Positions 10,856 through 19,952 of a stretch of 64,000 nt of DNA are shown here, in pieces; position 1 is the stretch's first letter; every line of letters begins with the position of its first letter. Source of the DNA: Pseudomonas sp. MAG733B (GTDB lineage Bacteria > Pseudomonadota > Gammaproteobacteria > Pseudomonadales > Pseudomonadaceae); contig NZ_CP145732.1 in assembly GCF_036884845.1 (NCBI RefSeq), forward strand, positions 6,418,501-6,482,500, read 5' to 3'. A program made the position numbers and the translations under genes. The notes under the pieces are model-generated. The model saw only the letters and a list, made by a program, of their open reading frames with translations. It searched no databases and was not told the DNA's origin.

Positions 10856-12178
10856 ATGCCCTTTTGTCTTTCCCGTCGTTGGCACCTACGCCAATTGATT
10901 GCTGCCTCCAGCCTCGTTTTGCTAGTCGCCTGCGCGGAAAAACCCACCGCCGCCGACGCCCAGCCGCTTCAATCCCTCCCCGTCGCCACCGCCCCAGCGG
11001 TCATTCCGCCTGTGGTTCCGAACGGTGAAAACCTCGACATCCAGCCAACCCAGACCTTCGCCGAATGGCAGGCGGGTTTCCGCAAGGATGCCCTGGCCGC
11101 GGGTATCCGCGCCGATCTGTTCGATCGCGCTTTCGCCAATGTCAGCTTCGACCCCAGTGTGATTCGTGCCGATCGCAGCCAGCCGGAATTCGCAAAACCG
11201 GTGTGGGAATACCTTGATGGCGCCCTGTCACCGCTGCGGGTTCGCAAAGGCCAGGCACTGGTCGAGCAATATGCCGGCGTCCTGCAAAGCATCGAACAGC
11301 GTTATGGCGTCGATCGTCAGGCGCTGGTGGCCGTGTGGGGCATGGAGAGTAACTTCGGCCAGTTCCAGGGCAGCAAGTCAGTGATCAATTCTCTGGCAAC
11401 CCTGGCCTACGAAGGCCGGCGCCCTGGATTTGCCCACGCGCAATTGATCGCCGCACTGCAAATCCTGCAACAGGGTGATATCGAACCCGAGAAAATGCTC
11501 GGTTCCTGGGCCGGCGCCATGGGCCAGACCCAGTTCATCCCGACCACCTACAACACCCACGCCGTGGATTTCGATGGCGACGGCCGTCGCGATATCTGGG
11601 GCAGTTCGGCTGACGCACTGGCCTCGACCGCGCATTACCTGCAGAGCTCTGGCTGGCAGAGAGGCCAACCATGGGGCTTTGAAGTCCAGCTTCCGAGCGG
11701 CTTCAACTACGTGCTGGCCGATGGCACGATTCGCAAGAGTGTCGCCGAGTGGCGGCAACTGGGAGTTACGCTGCCAAACGGTGGCCAGGTCCCGGCAGGC
11801 TCAGAGCAATTGTCCGCGGCGCTGCTGTTGCCGGCAGGCTATCGAGGCCCGGCCTTCCTGGTCCTCGATAACTTCCGTGCGATCCTCAAGTACAACAACT
11901 CGTCGTCCTATGCCCTCGGGGTGAGCCTGTTGTCCGAGCGCTTCAATGGCGCGGGGCTGATCAGTGGCACGTGGCCCAAAGATGATCTGCCGCTGAGCCG
12001 TACCGAACGGATCGAGCTGCAAAACCTGCTGAGCGCCCAGAACTACGACGCGGGTACAGCGGACGGCATCATCGGCGCTAACACTCGTAAAGCGATCCGT
12101 AGCGCACAGCAGTCGTTTGGCTGGCCGGCGGATGGTTATCCGACGCACAAGTTGCTGGAAGGCCTTCGTAACCGATAA
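10856..12178 (+). CDS. lytic murein transglycosylase, MltB-type lipoprotein with peptidoglycan-binding domain
   Basis: A 440-residue protein. A signal peptide ends in a lipobox (LLVACAEK). The SLT_2 domain (about residues 50-330) shows the catalytic Glu in WGMESNFGQFQG and the GAMGQTQFIPTTY motif; VDFDGDGRRDIW follows. A PG_binding_1 domain (about residues 375-440, LQNLLSAQNYDAGTADGIIG in part) closes the protein. It cleaves glycan strands to 1,6-anhydromuropeptides. ATG 10856 was chosen because it starts the signal peptide; the ATG at 10814 adds 14 poorly fitting residues. Confidence 0.9.
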   Translation: MPFCLSRRWHLRQLIAASSLVLLVACAEKPTAADAQPLQSLPVATAPAVIPPVVPNGENLDIQPTQTFAEWQAGFRKDALAAGIRADLFDRAFANVSFDPSVIRADRSQPEFAKPVWEYLDGALSPLRVRKGQALVEQYAGVLQSIEQRYGVDRQALVAVWGMESNFGQFQGSKSVINSLATLAYEGRRPGFAHAQLIAALQILQQGDIEPEKMLGSWAGAMGQTQFIPTTYNTHAVDFDGDGRRDIWGSSADALASTAHYLQSSGWQRGQPWGFEVQLPSGFNYVLADGTIRKSVAEWRQLGVTLPNGGQVPAGSEQLSAALLLPAGYRGPAFLVLDNFRAILKYNNSSSYALGVSLLSERFNGAGLISGTWPKDDLPLSRTERIELQNLLSAQNYDAGTADGIIGANTRKAIRSAQQSFGWPADGYPTHKLLEGLRNR

Positions 12179-12201
12179 TTTGCCGTATGGCTAACACCGC
12201 T

Positions 12202-12283
12202 TTCGCGAGCAAGCCCGCTCCCACATTTAACCGCGTTCTATCATAGGAATACGGTCGAATGTGGGAGCGGGCTTGCTCGCGAA
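12202..12283. repeat. REP-like inverted repeat pair (family B)
   Basis: Arms at 12202-12227 and 12258-12283 are perfect reverse complements over 26 bases (core TTCGCGAGCAAGCCCGCTCC). It separates the convergent transglycosylase and ldcA genes. The same element recurs at 38394-38493. Confidence 0.88.
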
Positions 12284-12307
12284 GACAGACTACCAGGCGA
12301 TGAGAAC

Positions 12308-13258
12308 CTATCTCCTGACCACCACATCCTGCTCCAACACCAACTCCTTGTTCCCCGCATCCAGCCTGACCAACGCCCCCATCGGCAATGTCAGATTCGG
12401 ATCACAATGCCCGCTGCGCCACCCGGACAACACCGGAATGCGCAAAGGCTCGAACGTCTGCTTGAGCAACCGCTCCAGCGCAAGCACCTCGACTCCCGCC
12501 ACATCCCCCACCAGCACGCCGCGCAACTTGCCCAAAACGCCGGCCAGCCGCAGTTGCGTCAGCATACGGTCGATGCGGTATAGCGGCTCGTTGATATCTT
12601 CAATGAACAGAATGACGCCCTCGGCATCGATTTCATAAGGCGTACCCATGGTCGCAGCAATCATCGACAGATTGCCGCCCAGCAAACGACCATGGGCGAT
12701 GCCCGGCTCGATCGTCGTCAACGGATAGGCCACGGGGTGCGCCATTACGCTGCCCGCCTTCACCTGCCCCCGCAGCATGTTGAAAAATGAAGGCTCGGTG
12801 GGCTTTTGCCTGTCGCCCAGCAGGTCGGCATTGAGCAATGGACCATGGAACGTCACGAAGCCGGCATAACGACTGATCGCCAGATGCAGCGCAGTAATGT
12901 CGCTGTAGCCGATGAACGGCTTGGCGTTGTTGCGCAGCAATTCGAAATCAATGCGATCAAGCAACCTCGGCGTGCCGTATCCCCCACGCAGGCAAATGAT
13001 GGCGTCGACTTCGTCATCGGCGAACGCAGCGTGCAGGTCATTGAGCCGCACCTCATCGCTGCCGGCCAGGTAGCCGTCCTTCTCGTAGACGCCGGGGAAA
13101 ATCTTTAGAGAATAGCCACGGGCGCGCATCCATTGCACGGCTTTATCGGTGTCCAGCGGTGCAGGCCCGGCAGGCGCAATGACAGCGATCAGCCCTTCCG
13201 ACGGCAACGCTGGAACCGGAGCATGAGGACAGAGGGTGTGGGTCGGTCGAACGGTCAC
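12308..13258 (-). CDS. ldcA: muramoyltetrapeptide (L,D-) carboxypeptidase, peptidase family S66
   Basis: A 316-residue cytoplasmic enzyme that removes the terminal D-Ala from murein tetrapeptides during recycling. S66 marks: VIAPAGP at the N-terminus, CLRGGYGTPRLLDRID, and the nucleophile Ser in FIGYSDITAL. GTG at 13258 is preferred as start because GGGAGA lies just upstream; an in-frame ATG at 13309 adds 17 residues. No signal peptide, as expected. Confidence 0.88.
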   Translation of the reverse strand: MTVRPTHTLCPHAPVPALPSEGLIAVIAPAGPAPLDTDKAVQWMRARGYSLKIFPGVYEKDGYLAGSDEVRLNDLHAAFADDEVDAIICLRGGYGTPRLLDRIDFELLRNNAKPFIGYSDITALHLAISRYAGFVTFHGPLLNADLLGDRQKPTEPSFFNMLRGQVKAGSVMAHPVAYPLTTIEPGIAHGRLLGGNLSMIAATMGTPYEIDAEGVILFIEDINEPLYRIDRMLTQLRLAGVLGKLRGVLVGDVAGVEVLALERLLKQTFEPLRIPVLSGWRSGHCDPNLTLPMGALVRLDAGNKELVLEQDVVVRR

Positions 13259-13288
13259 CTTGAATCTCCCACGATTGACCACGAGCCC

Positions 13289-13378
13289 TGTAGGAGCTGT
13301 CGAGTGCAACGAGGCTGCGATCTTTTGATGGTTTTAAAAACAAGATCAAAAAATCGCAGCCTGCGGCAGCTCCTACAG
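13289..13378. repeat. REP-like inverted repeat pair (family A)
   Basis: Arms at 13289-13329 and 13345-13378. The left arm carries the sub-variant TCGAGTGCAACGAGGC in place of GCCGCAGGC, so the arms pair imperfectly in the middle. Sits between ldcA (start) and lipA (end). Confidence 0.8.
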
Positions 13379-13398
13379 GGGAATGCGATCATTCGCTA

Positions 13399-14421
13399 TC
13401 AGGACGACATCAGCTCGGCCTTGACCAACTTCGCCTGCTCGTCGGCGTGGTACGAGGAGCGAACCAGCGGACCGGAAGCGACGTTCTTGAAGCCCATCTT
13501 GTAACCTTCCTCGGCGAACCAGGCGAAGGTGTCCGGGTGCACGAAACGCTGTACCGGCAAGTGACTGCGCGAAGGCTGCAGGTACTGGCCCAGGGTCAGC
13601 ATGTCGATGTCGTGTTCGCGCATGCGCTTCATGACTTCGATGACTTCTTCGTCGGTCTCGCCCAGACCCAGCATCAGGCCGGACTTGGTCGGAATGTGCG
13701 GCATCATCTGTTTGAAGCGTTGCAGCAGGGTCAGCGACCACTGGTAGTCCGAACCCGGACGTGCAGCCTTGTACAGGCGCGGCACGGTTTCCAGGTTGTG
13801 GTTGAACACATCCGGCGGCTCGGCGGCGGTGATTTGCAGCGCGATGTCCATGCGGCCACGGTAGTCCGGGACCAGGGTTTCGAGCTGCACGTTCGGCGAC
13901 AGCTTGCGGATTTCGCGGATGCAGTCGGCAAAGTGCTGGGCACCGCCGTCACGCAGGTCGTCGCGGTCTACCGAGGTGATCACCACGTACTTGAGTTTCA
14001 AGTCGGCGATGGCGATGGCCAGGCTTTCCGGCTCGTTGACGTCCAGTGGCTTCGGACGACCGTGACCCACGTCGCAGAACGGGCAGCGACGGGTGCAGAT
14101 GTCACCCATGATCATGAAGGTCGCGGTGCCACCAGAGAAGCACTCGCCCAGGTTCGGGCAGGAGGCTTCTTCGCACACGCTGTGCAGCTTGTGTTTGCGC
14201 AACAGGGCCTTGATGCGGTCGACTTCCGGAGACACCGGGATGCGTACGCGAATCCAGTCAGGCTTTTTCGGCAGCTCAGTGGTCGGAATGATCTTTACCG
14301 GGATGCGTGCAACCTTCTCGGCGCCGCGCAGCTTAACGCCGGCTTCAACCTTGGCACGCGGGGCCGGACGCTCGGTGACATCCAGCGTCGGGATCATGGT
14401 TTGCACTGCATCAGTAGTCAT
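13399..14421 (-). CDS. lipA: lipoyl synthase
   Basis: A 340-residue radical-SAM enzyme that inserts two sulfurs into octanoyl-protein to make lipoyl groups. Both clusters are visible: the auxiliary cluster motif [12 protein letters not shown] and the radical-SAM triad CTRRCPFC followed by DVGHGRP. The C-terminal RSSYHADEQ segment carries the conserved serine. ATG 14421 lies 1 base past the lipB stop, so lipB-lipA are co-transcribed. Confidence 0.97.
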   Translation of the reverse strand: MTTDAVQTMIPTLDVTERPAPRAKVEAGVKLRGAEKVARIPVKIIPTTELPKKPDWIRVRIPVSPEVDRIKALLRKHKLHSVCEEASCPNLGECFSGGTATFMIMGDICTRRCPFCDVGHGRPKPLDVNEPESLAIAIADLKLKYVVITSVDRDDLRDGGAQHFADCIREIRKLSPNVQLETLVPDYRGRMDIALQITAAEPPDVFNHNLETVPRLYKAARPGSDYQWSLTLLQRFKQMMPHIPTKSGLMLGLGETDEEVIEVMKRMREHDIDMLTLGQYLQPSRSHLPVQRFVHPDTFAWFAEEGYKMGFKNVASGPLVRSSYHADEQAKLVKAELMSS

Positions 14422-14422
14422 A

Positions 14423-15070
14423 TCAGTCGATTCCGCCCGTTAGGGTCGTCTGCTCAGCATAGTCGAGGTGTTTGACGAGCTGCGCGCGCAGCCGGGCACT
14501 TACCTCGGCAAATTCAATCGATCCTGCATGGTCGCTCAGCTGGGTCATCGCCAGCCCGGCGTAGCCGCAGGGATTAATCCGTCGAAACGGTTCCAGGTTC
14601 ATATCCACGTTCAGGGCCAGGCCATGAAAGGAACAACCGTGGCGGATCCGCAGACCCAGGGAAGCGATTTTCGCACCGTCGACATAAACACCCGGTGCAT
14701 CCGGCTTGGCCGCAGCAGTCACGCCGTAACTGGCGAGCAGCTCGATCAGGCAAGACTCCATCCGGCTCACCAGGTCGCGTACGCCGAAACCCAGCTTGCG
14801 CACGTCCAGCAACAGATACGCCACCAGTTGCCCGGGGCCGTGATACGTCACCTGGCCACCGCGATCTACCTGCACCACCGGGATATCTCCCGGCAGCAAC
14901 AAGTGCTCGGCCTTGCCGGCCTGCCCCTGAGTGAAGACCGGCGGGTGTTCGACCAGCCAGATCTCGTCGGGCGCATCGCTGCCGCGTTCGTTGGTGAAGC
15001 GTTGCATGGCATGCCAGACCGGCTCGTAAGCCATCTGGCCGAGCTCGCGAAAGCCCAGCGTGCCGGACAT
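14423..15070 (-). CDS. lipB: octanoyl-ACP:protein octanoyltransferase
   Basis: A 215-residue LipB that transfers octanoate from ACP to lipoate-dependent enzymes before LipA acts. Motifs: [30 protein letters not shown], the lysine in [14 protein letters not shown], and the catalytic Cys in [15 protein letters not shown] 15070 overlaps the stop of the upstream DUF493 gene (TGATG). Confidence 0.96.
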   Translation of the reverse strand: MSGTLGFRELGQMAYEPVWHAMQRFTNERGSDAPDEIWLVEHPPVFTQGQAGKAEHLLLPGDIPVVQVDRGGQVTYHGPGQLVAYLLLDVRKLGFGVRDLVSRMESCLIELLASYGVTAAAKPDAPGVYVDGAKIASLGLRIRHGCSFHGLALNVDMNLEPFRRINPCGYAGLAMTQLSDHAGSIEFAEVSARLRAQLVKHLDYAEQTTLTGGID

Positions 15071-15345
15071 CAGAGCACCATGTGCACGAAACCGGTAGCC
15101 CGCAGTTCGCTGTTGATGTTGTACAGCTGATCCTGGTCGGTCGCGACGATGTGCAGTTGAATCGTGGTGTACTTGCCGTTGCTGCTTTGACGTTCGTCCA
15201 CACGCTCATCGTTGATCGTGGCGTGCTTGCGGACGATGTCGATGATCTTGTCCTTGTTGCCCACACCCGTGTCGCTGATCACCTTAACCGGGTAATCGGT
15301 GGCAGGGAATTCGATCTTAGGCGCCTTTACTTCGGTATCGGTCAT
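15070..15345 (-). CDS. ybeD: DUF493 protein YbeD
   Basis: A 91-residue member of the YbeD/DUF493 family (ACT-like fold) encoded next to lipB as in many proteobacteria. Key residues: [14 protein letters not shown] near the start and [21 protein letters not shown] in part in the middle. A role in lipoate metabolism is inferred from context only. The stop overlaps the lipB start. Confidence 0.9.
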   Translation of the reverse strand: MTDTEVKAPKIEFPATDYPVKVISDTGVGNKDKIIDIVRKHATINDERVDERQSSNGKYTTIQLHIVATDQDQLYNINSELRATGFVHMVL

Positions 15346-15386
15346 GGCGTAACGGCCTCGTAAGCGTAAGCCGTGGCGACGGCAAA

Positions 15387-15411
15387 GCCCCGCGCCGGAT
15401 CAGCACGGGGC
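15387..15411 (-). terminator. terminator after dacA
   Basis: A 9-bp stem with one mismatch/wobble (GCCCCGTGC / GCGCGGGGC on the minus strand, loop TGATCCG) followed by TTT on the minus strand. It lies 18 bases beyond the dacA stop, in front of ybeD, so it likely separates the dacA transcript from ybeD-lipB-lipA. Confidence 0.55.
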
Positions 15412-15428
15412 CTTGCAGGAGCACACTA

Positions 15429-16586
15429 TCAGTTGAACAAGCCGTAGAAGAATAGACGGATGCTATCCCACATGCGACGGAAGATACCACCCTCTTCGAC
15501 GCCGTCCAGAGCGATCAGGTCGGCGCTGTGCACCACCTTGTCGTCCAGTTTGACTTCGACCTTGCCGATCACGTCACCCTTGGCGATTGGCGCAACCAGT
15601 TGCGGGTTCATGGTCATGCTGGCGGCGAGCTTTTTCAGCTGGCCTTTTGGCAGGGTCATGGTCAGGTCTTCAGCCAGACCGGCCTTGACCTGATTGGTGG
15701 CGCCCTTCCAGACAGGAGCCTGAGCCAGCTCGGCGCCCTTCTGATAGAAGGTCTGGGTTTCAAAGAAGCGGAAACCGTAGGTCAGCAGCTTCTGGGTTTC
15801 AGCGGCGCGAGCCACTTCGCTGTTGGTACCGAATACCACGGCGATCAGGCGCATGCCATCACGTACGGCCGAGGACACCATGCAGTAACCCGCTTCGTCG
15901 GTGTGACCGGTTTTCAGACCGTCGACGGTCTTGTCGCGCCACAGCAGCAGGTTGCGGTTAGGTTGCTTGATGCCGTTCCAGAAGAACTCTTTCTGCGAAT
16001 AGATCGCATAGTGAGCCGGGTCTTCGTGGATGATCGCGCGAGCCAGCACCGCCATGTCGTGGGCCGACGAATAGTGCTCTGGGTTCGGCAGACCGGTCGG
16101 GTTCATGAAGTGGCTGTTGGTCATGCCCAGGTCGCCGACGGTTTTGTTCATCATGTCGGCGAAGGCGTCTTCGCTGCCGGCGATGTGCTCGGAGAGCGCA
16201 ACACTGGCGTCGTTGCCCGACTGGATGATGATGCCGTGCAGCAGGTCGCTGACAGTCACCTGCGAGCCGACCTTGATGAACATCCGCGAACCGCCGGTAC
16301 GCCAGGCGTTTTCGCTGACGGTCACCGGATCGTTTTCGCCGATCTGGCCACGACGGATTTCCAGCGTCGCAATGTACGCGGTCATCAGCTTGGTCAGGCT
16401 GGCTGGCGGCAGACGCTGGTCACCATTGTTTTCGACCAGCACGTTGCCGCTGCTGGCGTCCATGAGCACGTAGGCCTTGGCGGCCAGTTGCGGTGGCGAC
16501 GGCATCATCTCGACCGCGAACGCGGCAGGTGAGAGAAGCAGCGGGACTAGAAGGCACAGGCGTTTGGCAAAGGTGGTGATGTTCAT
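15429..16586 (-). CDS. dacA: D-alanyl-D-alanine carboxypeptidase (PBP5/6 type)
   Basis: A 385-residue low-molecular-mass PBP trimming pentapeptides in the periplasm. A signal peptide (residues 1-24, ending AAFA) is followed by SxxK in PASLTKLM, SxN in SGNDAS and KTG in LKTGHTDEAGYC. A C-terminal PBP5 domain and an amphipathic end (MWDSIRLFFYGLF) serve as membrane anchor. ATG 16586. Next to rlpA and mltB in a cell-wall cluster. Confidence 0.95.
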   Translation of the reverse strand: MNITTFAKRLCLLVPLLLSPAAFAVEMMPSPPQLAAKAYVLMDASSGNVLVENNGDQRLPPASLTKLMTAYIATLEIRRGQIGENDPVTVSENAWRTGGSRMFIKVGSQVTVSDLLHGIIIQSGNDASVALSEHIAGSEDAFADMMNKTVGDLGMTNSHFMNPTGLPNPEHYSSAHDMAVLARAIIHEDPAHYAIYSQKEFFWNGIKQPNRNLLLWRDKTVDGLKTGHTDEAGYCMVSSAVRDGMRLIAVVFGTNSEVARAAETQKLLTYGFRFFETQTFYQKGAELAQAPVWKGATNQVKAGLAEDLTMTLPKGQLKKLAASMTMNPQLVAPIAKGDVIGKVEVKLDDKVVHSADLIALDGVEEGGIFRRMWDSIRLFFYGLFN

Positions 16587-16771
16587 CCGTCTCTCGAAAT
16601 CGCTAATGGAAACTGCCCGAAGGCAAAACTAATCAAATAACCTTCTAACGGGTTATCGCGTGTTCAGTTGCTCACTCCAGCCACCCTTTGCCGGGCTTTT
16701 GTTCTTCGACGAGCCAACAACCTGGTTCACCCCCCAATACCGCAGATGAACCGTCAATCAAGTTCTACGTA

Positions 16772-17782
16772 TTACTCAGTCACTACGCTTGGCGAACCGA
16801 GATTGGCCATGCGCACACTGTTCTGCACTTGCTGGATTTCACCCGGCGAACCGATCGGCCCCATGCGCACCCGGTGCAGGGTCTGCTGATTGCGCACGAT
16901 CGAGCTGATGAACACCGGAGCGCTCACCATCCCGCTGAGCTTCGACCTCAGCAGTTCTGCAGCGTCCGGGTTGGCGAACGCGCCCACCTGCAGATACTGG
17001 CCAGAGGCTGGTGCAGAAGCGTTTTTTTTTGCGTCGGCAAGCTGAACAGGGACGACGGCGGCGGCGTGTTGCTGCGGCGGAGGTGTCCATTGCTCGACCG
17101 TGCCGGCCGACGCCGTTATGACCGGGGCGCTATTCTGCGCGACTTGCGGCTCGTTGAGCATTAAAGGCGCCGGACGGCCCTTCGCGGCCCACCATTGCTG
17201 TGGATCGATGCCTTCGACCTTGACCCGTGCGGTGCCGGTTTCGGCGTAGCCGAGCTTCTTGGCGGCGGCGTACGACAAGTCGATTATCCGGTCGGAGTAG
17301 AACGGTCCACGGTCGTTGACCCGCAAGATCACCGTCTTGTTGTTGTCCAGGTTGGTCACCCGAACGTAACTCGGCAGCGGCAAGGTCTTGTGAGCGGCAC
17401 TCATGCCGTACAGGTCATAGACTTCGCCGTTGGCGGTGTTCTGACCATGGAACTTGGTGCCGTACCAGGACGCCGTACCCGACTGCACGTAGGTCTTGGA
17501 CTCTTGCAGCGGAAAGTAGGTTTTGCCCAGTACCGAGTACGGGGCGGCCTTGTATGGGCCAGTGTGCAGGGTCGGTGTGGCGTCCGGGATGCGCGAAACA
17601 TCGACGTCCCACCACGGCGCGCCATCCTTGTGAGCGCGGTTGATGTCCAGCCCCGGTGCGGAACGCACGGCGGTGGAGGACTTCTGCGCCGGAGAGCGGC
17701 TGGTCGAACAACTGGCGACCAGCACCGCCAGCGCGGCAAATGCCATCAGCTTCAGGGGTTTATTCATAGGCAATGCCCGCAT
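16772..17782 (-). CDS. rlpA: RlpA-family septal lytic transglycosylase lipoprotein
   Basis: A 336-residue lipoprotein (lipobox VASC, then STSRSPAQ). A double-psi beta-barrel domain (around residues 95-185; GTASWYGTKFHGQNTANGE, in part) and a C-terminal SPOR domain (around 255-330) that binds denuded glycan at the septum. In P. aeruginosa RlpA is a lytic transglycosylase acting on naked peptidoglycan. ATG 17782 shares a base with the mltB stop (TAATG), favouring this start; ATG 17767 (MNKPLKLM) is an alternative. Confidence 0.9.
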   Translation of the reverse strand: MRALPMNKPLKLMAFAALAVLVASCSTSRSPAQKSSTAVRSAPGLDINRAHKDGAPWWDVDVSRIPDATPTLHTGPYKAAPYSVLGKTYFPLQESKTYVQSGTASWYGTKFHGQNTANGEVYDLYGMSAAHKTLPLPSYVRVTNLDNNKTVILRVNDRGPFYSDRIIDLSYAAAKKLGYAETGTARVKVEGIDPQQWWAAKGRPAPLMLNEPQVAQNSAPVITASAGTVEQWTPPPQQHAAAVVPVQLADAKKNASAPASGQYLQVGAFANPDAAELLRSKLSGMVSAPVFISSIVRNQQTLHRVRMGPIGSPGEIQQVQNSVRMANLGSPSVVTE

Positions 17783-18792
17783 TACTTGACGCCCCGTGCT
17801 TGGACCAGCTGTTCAGACAGTTGATGTACGGCCATGGCGTACATCACGCTGCGGTTATAACGCGTGATCGCGTAAAAATTCTTCAGGCCCATCCAGTATT
17901 CAGGGCCATTGTCGCCTTCCAGTCGGAATGCGGTAACCGGCATATCATCGCGCAGCGCATCATGACTTGACCAGCCCAGGGCCCGCAACTCTCCGACGGT
18001 TTTAGTCGGCTCGATGCCGGTGGTCAAACCTTCGTCGACCTGATCTCCCCGCACATCGGCGCGGCTGACCACCGGTTCGCCGGCGACCCAGCCATGATGC
18101 TTGAAGTAACTGGCAACGCTGCCGATGGCATCGTCCGGGTTGTTCCAGATATTGATGTGGCCATCCCCGTCGAAGTCCACCGCGTAGGCGCGAAAGCTGC
18201 TCGGCATGAACTGCGGCAGGCCCATGGCACCGGCGTAGGAACCTTTGAGGGTCAATGGATCGACCTGCTCTTCCCGCGCCAGCAACAGGAACTCACGCAA
18301 TTCCTTGCGGAAAAATTCGGCACGGGGAGGATAGTCGAAACCCAGCGTCGACAAGGCATCAATTACCCGGAAATTACCGGTATTGCGACCGAAAAAGGTC
18401 TCAACGCCGATGATCGCGACGATAACCTGGGCTGGCACGCCGTATTCCTGCTCGGCACGGGCCAGCACGGCCTCATGCTGACGCCAGAAATCCACACCAC
18501 GGGCGATTCGCGCATCGGTGATGAACATCGGGCGGTATTCGTTCCACTGCTTGACCCGCTCGGCGGGTTTCGAAATGGCGTCCAGAATCGACTGTTTGCG
18601 CTCGGCCTCACGGAACACGCCCATCAACTGCTCACCGGCGAAACCGTAGTCGCGGGTCATCTCACCGACGAATTCGGCCACCTGCGGTGAGCCTTCGTAA
18701 TCGCCGGCCAACGCTTCCTGCGCGCTGCCAAGGATGCTTACCAGGCCGACCCACGGAGCGTATCGAGTCGCCCAGCCACGCATTACTTGCAT
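17782..18792 (-). CDS. mltB: lytic murein transglycosylase B
   Basis: A 336-residue MltB. N-terminal signal region (MQVMRGWATRYAPWVG), catalytic Glu in GVETFFGRN, GAMGLPQFMPSSFR motif and the VDFDGDGHINIWN segment. It cleaves glycan strands in the periplasm. An in-frame ATG at 18828 overlaps the rodA end; ATG 18792 gives a better signal peptide. No lipobox cysteine is visible in the signal peptide, so it may be a soluble (SltB1-like) form. Confidence 0.9.
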   Translation of the reverse strand: MQVMRGWATRYAPWVGLVSILGSAQEALAGDYEGSPQVAEFVGEMTRDYGFAGEQLMGVFREAERKQSILDAISKPAERVKQWNEYRPMFITDARIARGVDFWRQHEAVLARAEQEYGVPAQVIVAIIGVETFFGRNTGNFRVIDALSTLGFDYPPRAEFFRKELREFLLLAREEQVDPLTLKGSYAGAMGLPQFMPSSFRAYAVDFDGDGHINIWNNPDDAIGSVASYFKHHGWVAGEPVVSRADVRGDQVDEGLTTGIEPTKTVGELRALGWSSHDALRDDMPVTAFRLEGDNGPEYWMGLKNFYAITRYNRSVMYAMAVHQLSEQLVQARGVK

Positions 18793-18809
18793 TGAACTCT
18801 TCACCTTAT

Positions 18810-19952
18810 TCAAACCTGTGCGATCCACTTGCGATGGGTATGGATCGACATCAAAACCCCAAACGCTGACAGCAGCGTCACCAGCGAAGTTCCTCCGTAG
18901 CTAATGAACGGCAACGGCACCCCCACCACCGGCAACAGGCCACTGACCATACCGATGTTGACGAAAACATATACAAAAAACGTCATGGTCAAGGCGCCCG
19001 CCAGCAACTTGCCGAACAGCGTCTGGGCCTGCGCGGTAATCACCAGGCCACGGCCAATCAACAGCAGGTAGATCAACAGCAGCGCGCAGATACCGACCAG
19101 ACCGAACTCTTCGCCCATCACCGCAATAATGAAGTCGGTATGGCTTTCCGGGAGGAAGTCCAGGTGTGACTGGGTGCCCAGCAGCCAGCCCTTGCCGAAC
19201 ACGCCGCCGGAACCGATGGCGGCCTTCGATTGAATGATGTTCCAGCCGGTGCCCAGCGGATCGCTCTCCGGATCGAGGAACGTCAGGATCCGCTGCTTCT
19301 GGTAGTCGTGCATGATGAAGAACCACATGGCAATGGCCACGGGCACGGCAGCCGCGAGCACGCTGAGGATCCAGCGCCAGCGCAGGCCACCCATGAACAG
19401 CACGAACGCACCGCCGGCCAGGATCAGCAGCGAGGTGCCTAGGTCCGGTTGCCGCACAATCAGAATGAACGGCACGCCGATCAACATCAGGCTGATGCCG
19501 ACGTGCTTGAGTTGCGGCGGCAAGGTGCGCTTGGACAAGTACCACGCAATGGTCGCCGGCATCAGGATCTTCATGAATTCCGATGGCTGGAAGCGGATCA
19601 CGCCGGGAATGTTGATCCACCGCGTGGCACCCATGGCGTTGTGCCCCATGACATCCACCACCACCAGCAACAGCACACCGACCACATAGCCAACCGGCAC
19701 CCAGCGCGCCATGAAGCGCGGCTCGAATTGGGCAATGACGATCATCGACACCAGGCCGATGCCGAACGAAGTGGCCTGTTTGGCCAGCAGGTCCCAGCTC
19801 TTGCCACTGGCTGAATACAAGACGAACAGGCTGCCGGCGGCGAGCGTCAGCAGCAGGATCAACAGCACGCCATCGATGTGCATGCGCTGCAACAGCGTGG
19901 CACGGCGGCGCATCACATCCTCACTGGAGAGCATGCGATCGAAATTATTCAT
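18810..19952 (-). CDS. rodA: rod-shape peptidoglycan polymerase RodA
   Basis: A 380-residue SEDS glycosyltransferase with about ten membrane segments. Signature: FLPESHTDFIIAVMGEEFG and the C-terminal GVPLPFISYGGTSL. It polymerises glycan in the elongasome with PBP2. ATG 19952 lies within the end of mrdA (8-base overlap); an in-frame ATG at 20078 falls inside mrdA and is rejected. Confidence 0.95.
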   Translation of the reverse strand: MNNFDRMLSSEDVMRRRATLLQRMHIDGVLLILLLTLAAGSLFVLYSASGKSWDLLAKQATSFGIGLVSMIVIAQFEPRFMARWVPVGYVVGVLLLVVVDVMGHNAMGATRWINIPGVIRFQPSEFMKILMPATIAWYLSKRTLPPQLKHVGISLMLIGVPFILIVRQPDLGTSLLILAGGAFVLFMGGLRWRWILSVLAAAVPVAIAMWFFIMHDYQKQRILTFLDPESDPLGTGWNIIQSKAAIGSGGVFGKGWLLGTQSHLDFLPESHTDFIIAVMGEEFGLVGICALLLIYLLLIGRGLVITAQAQTLFGKLLAGALTMTFFVYVFVNIGMVSGLLPVVGVPLPFISYGGTSLVTLLSAFGVLMSIHTHRKWIAQV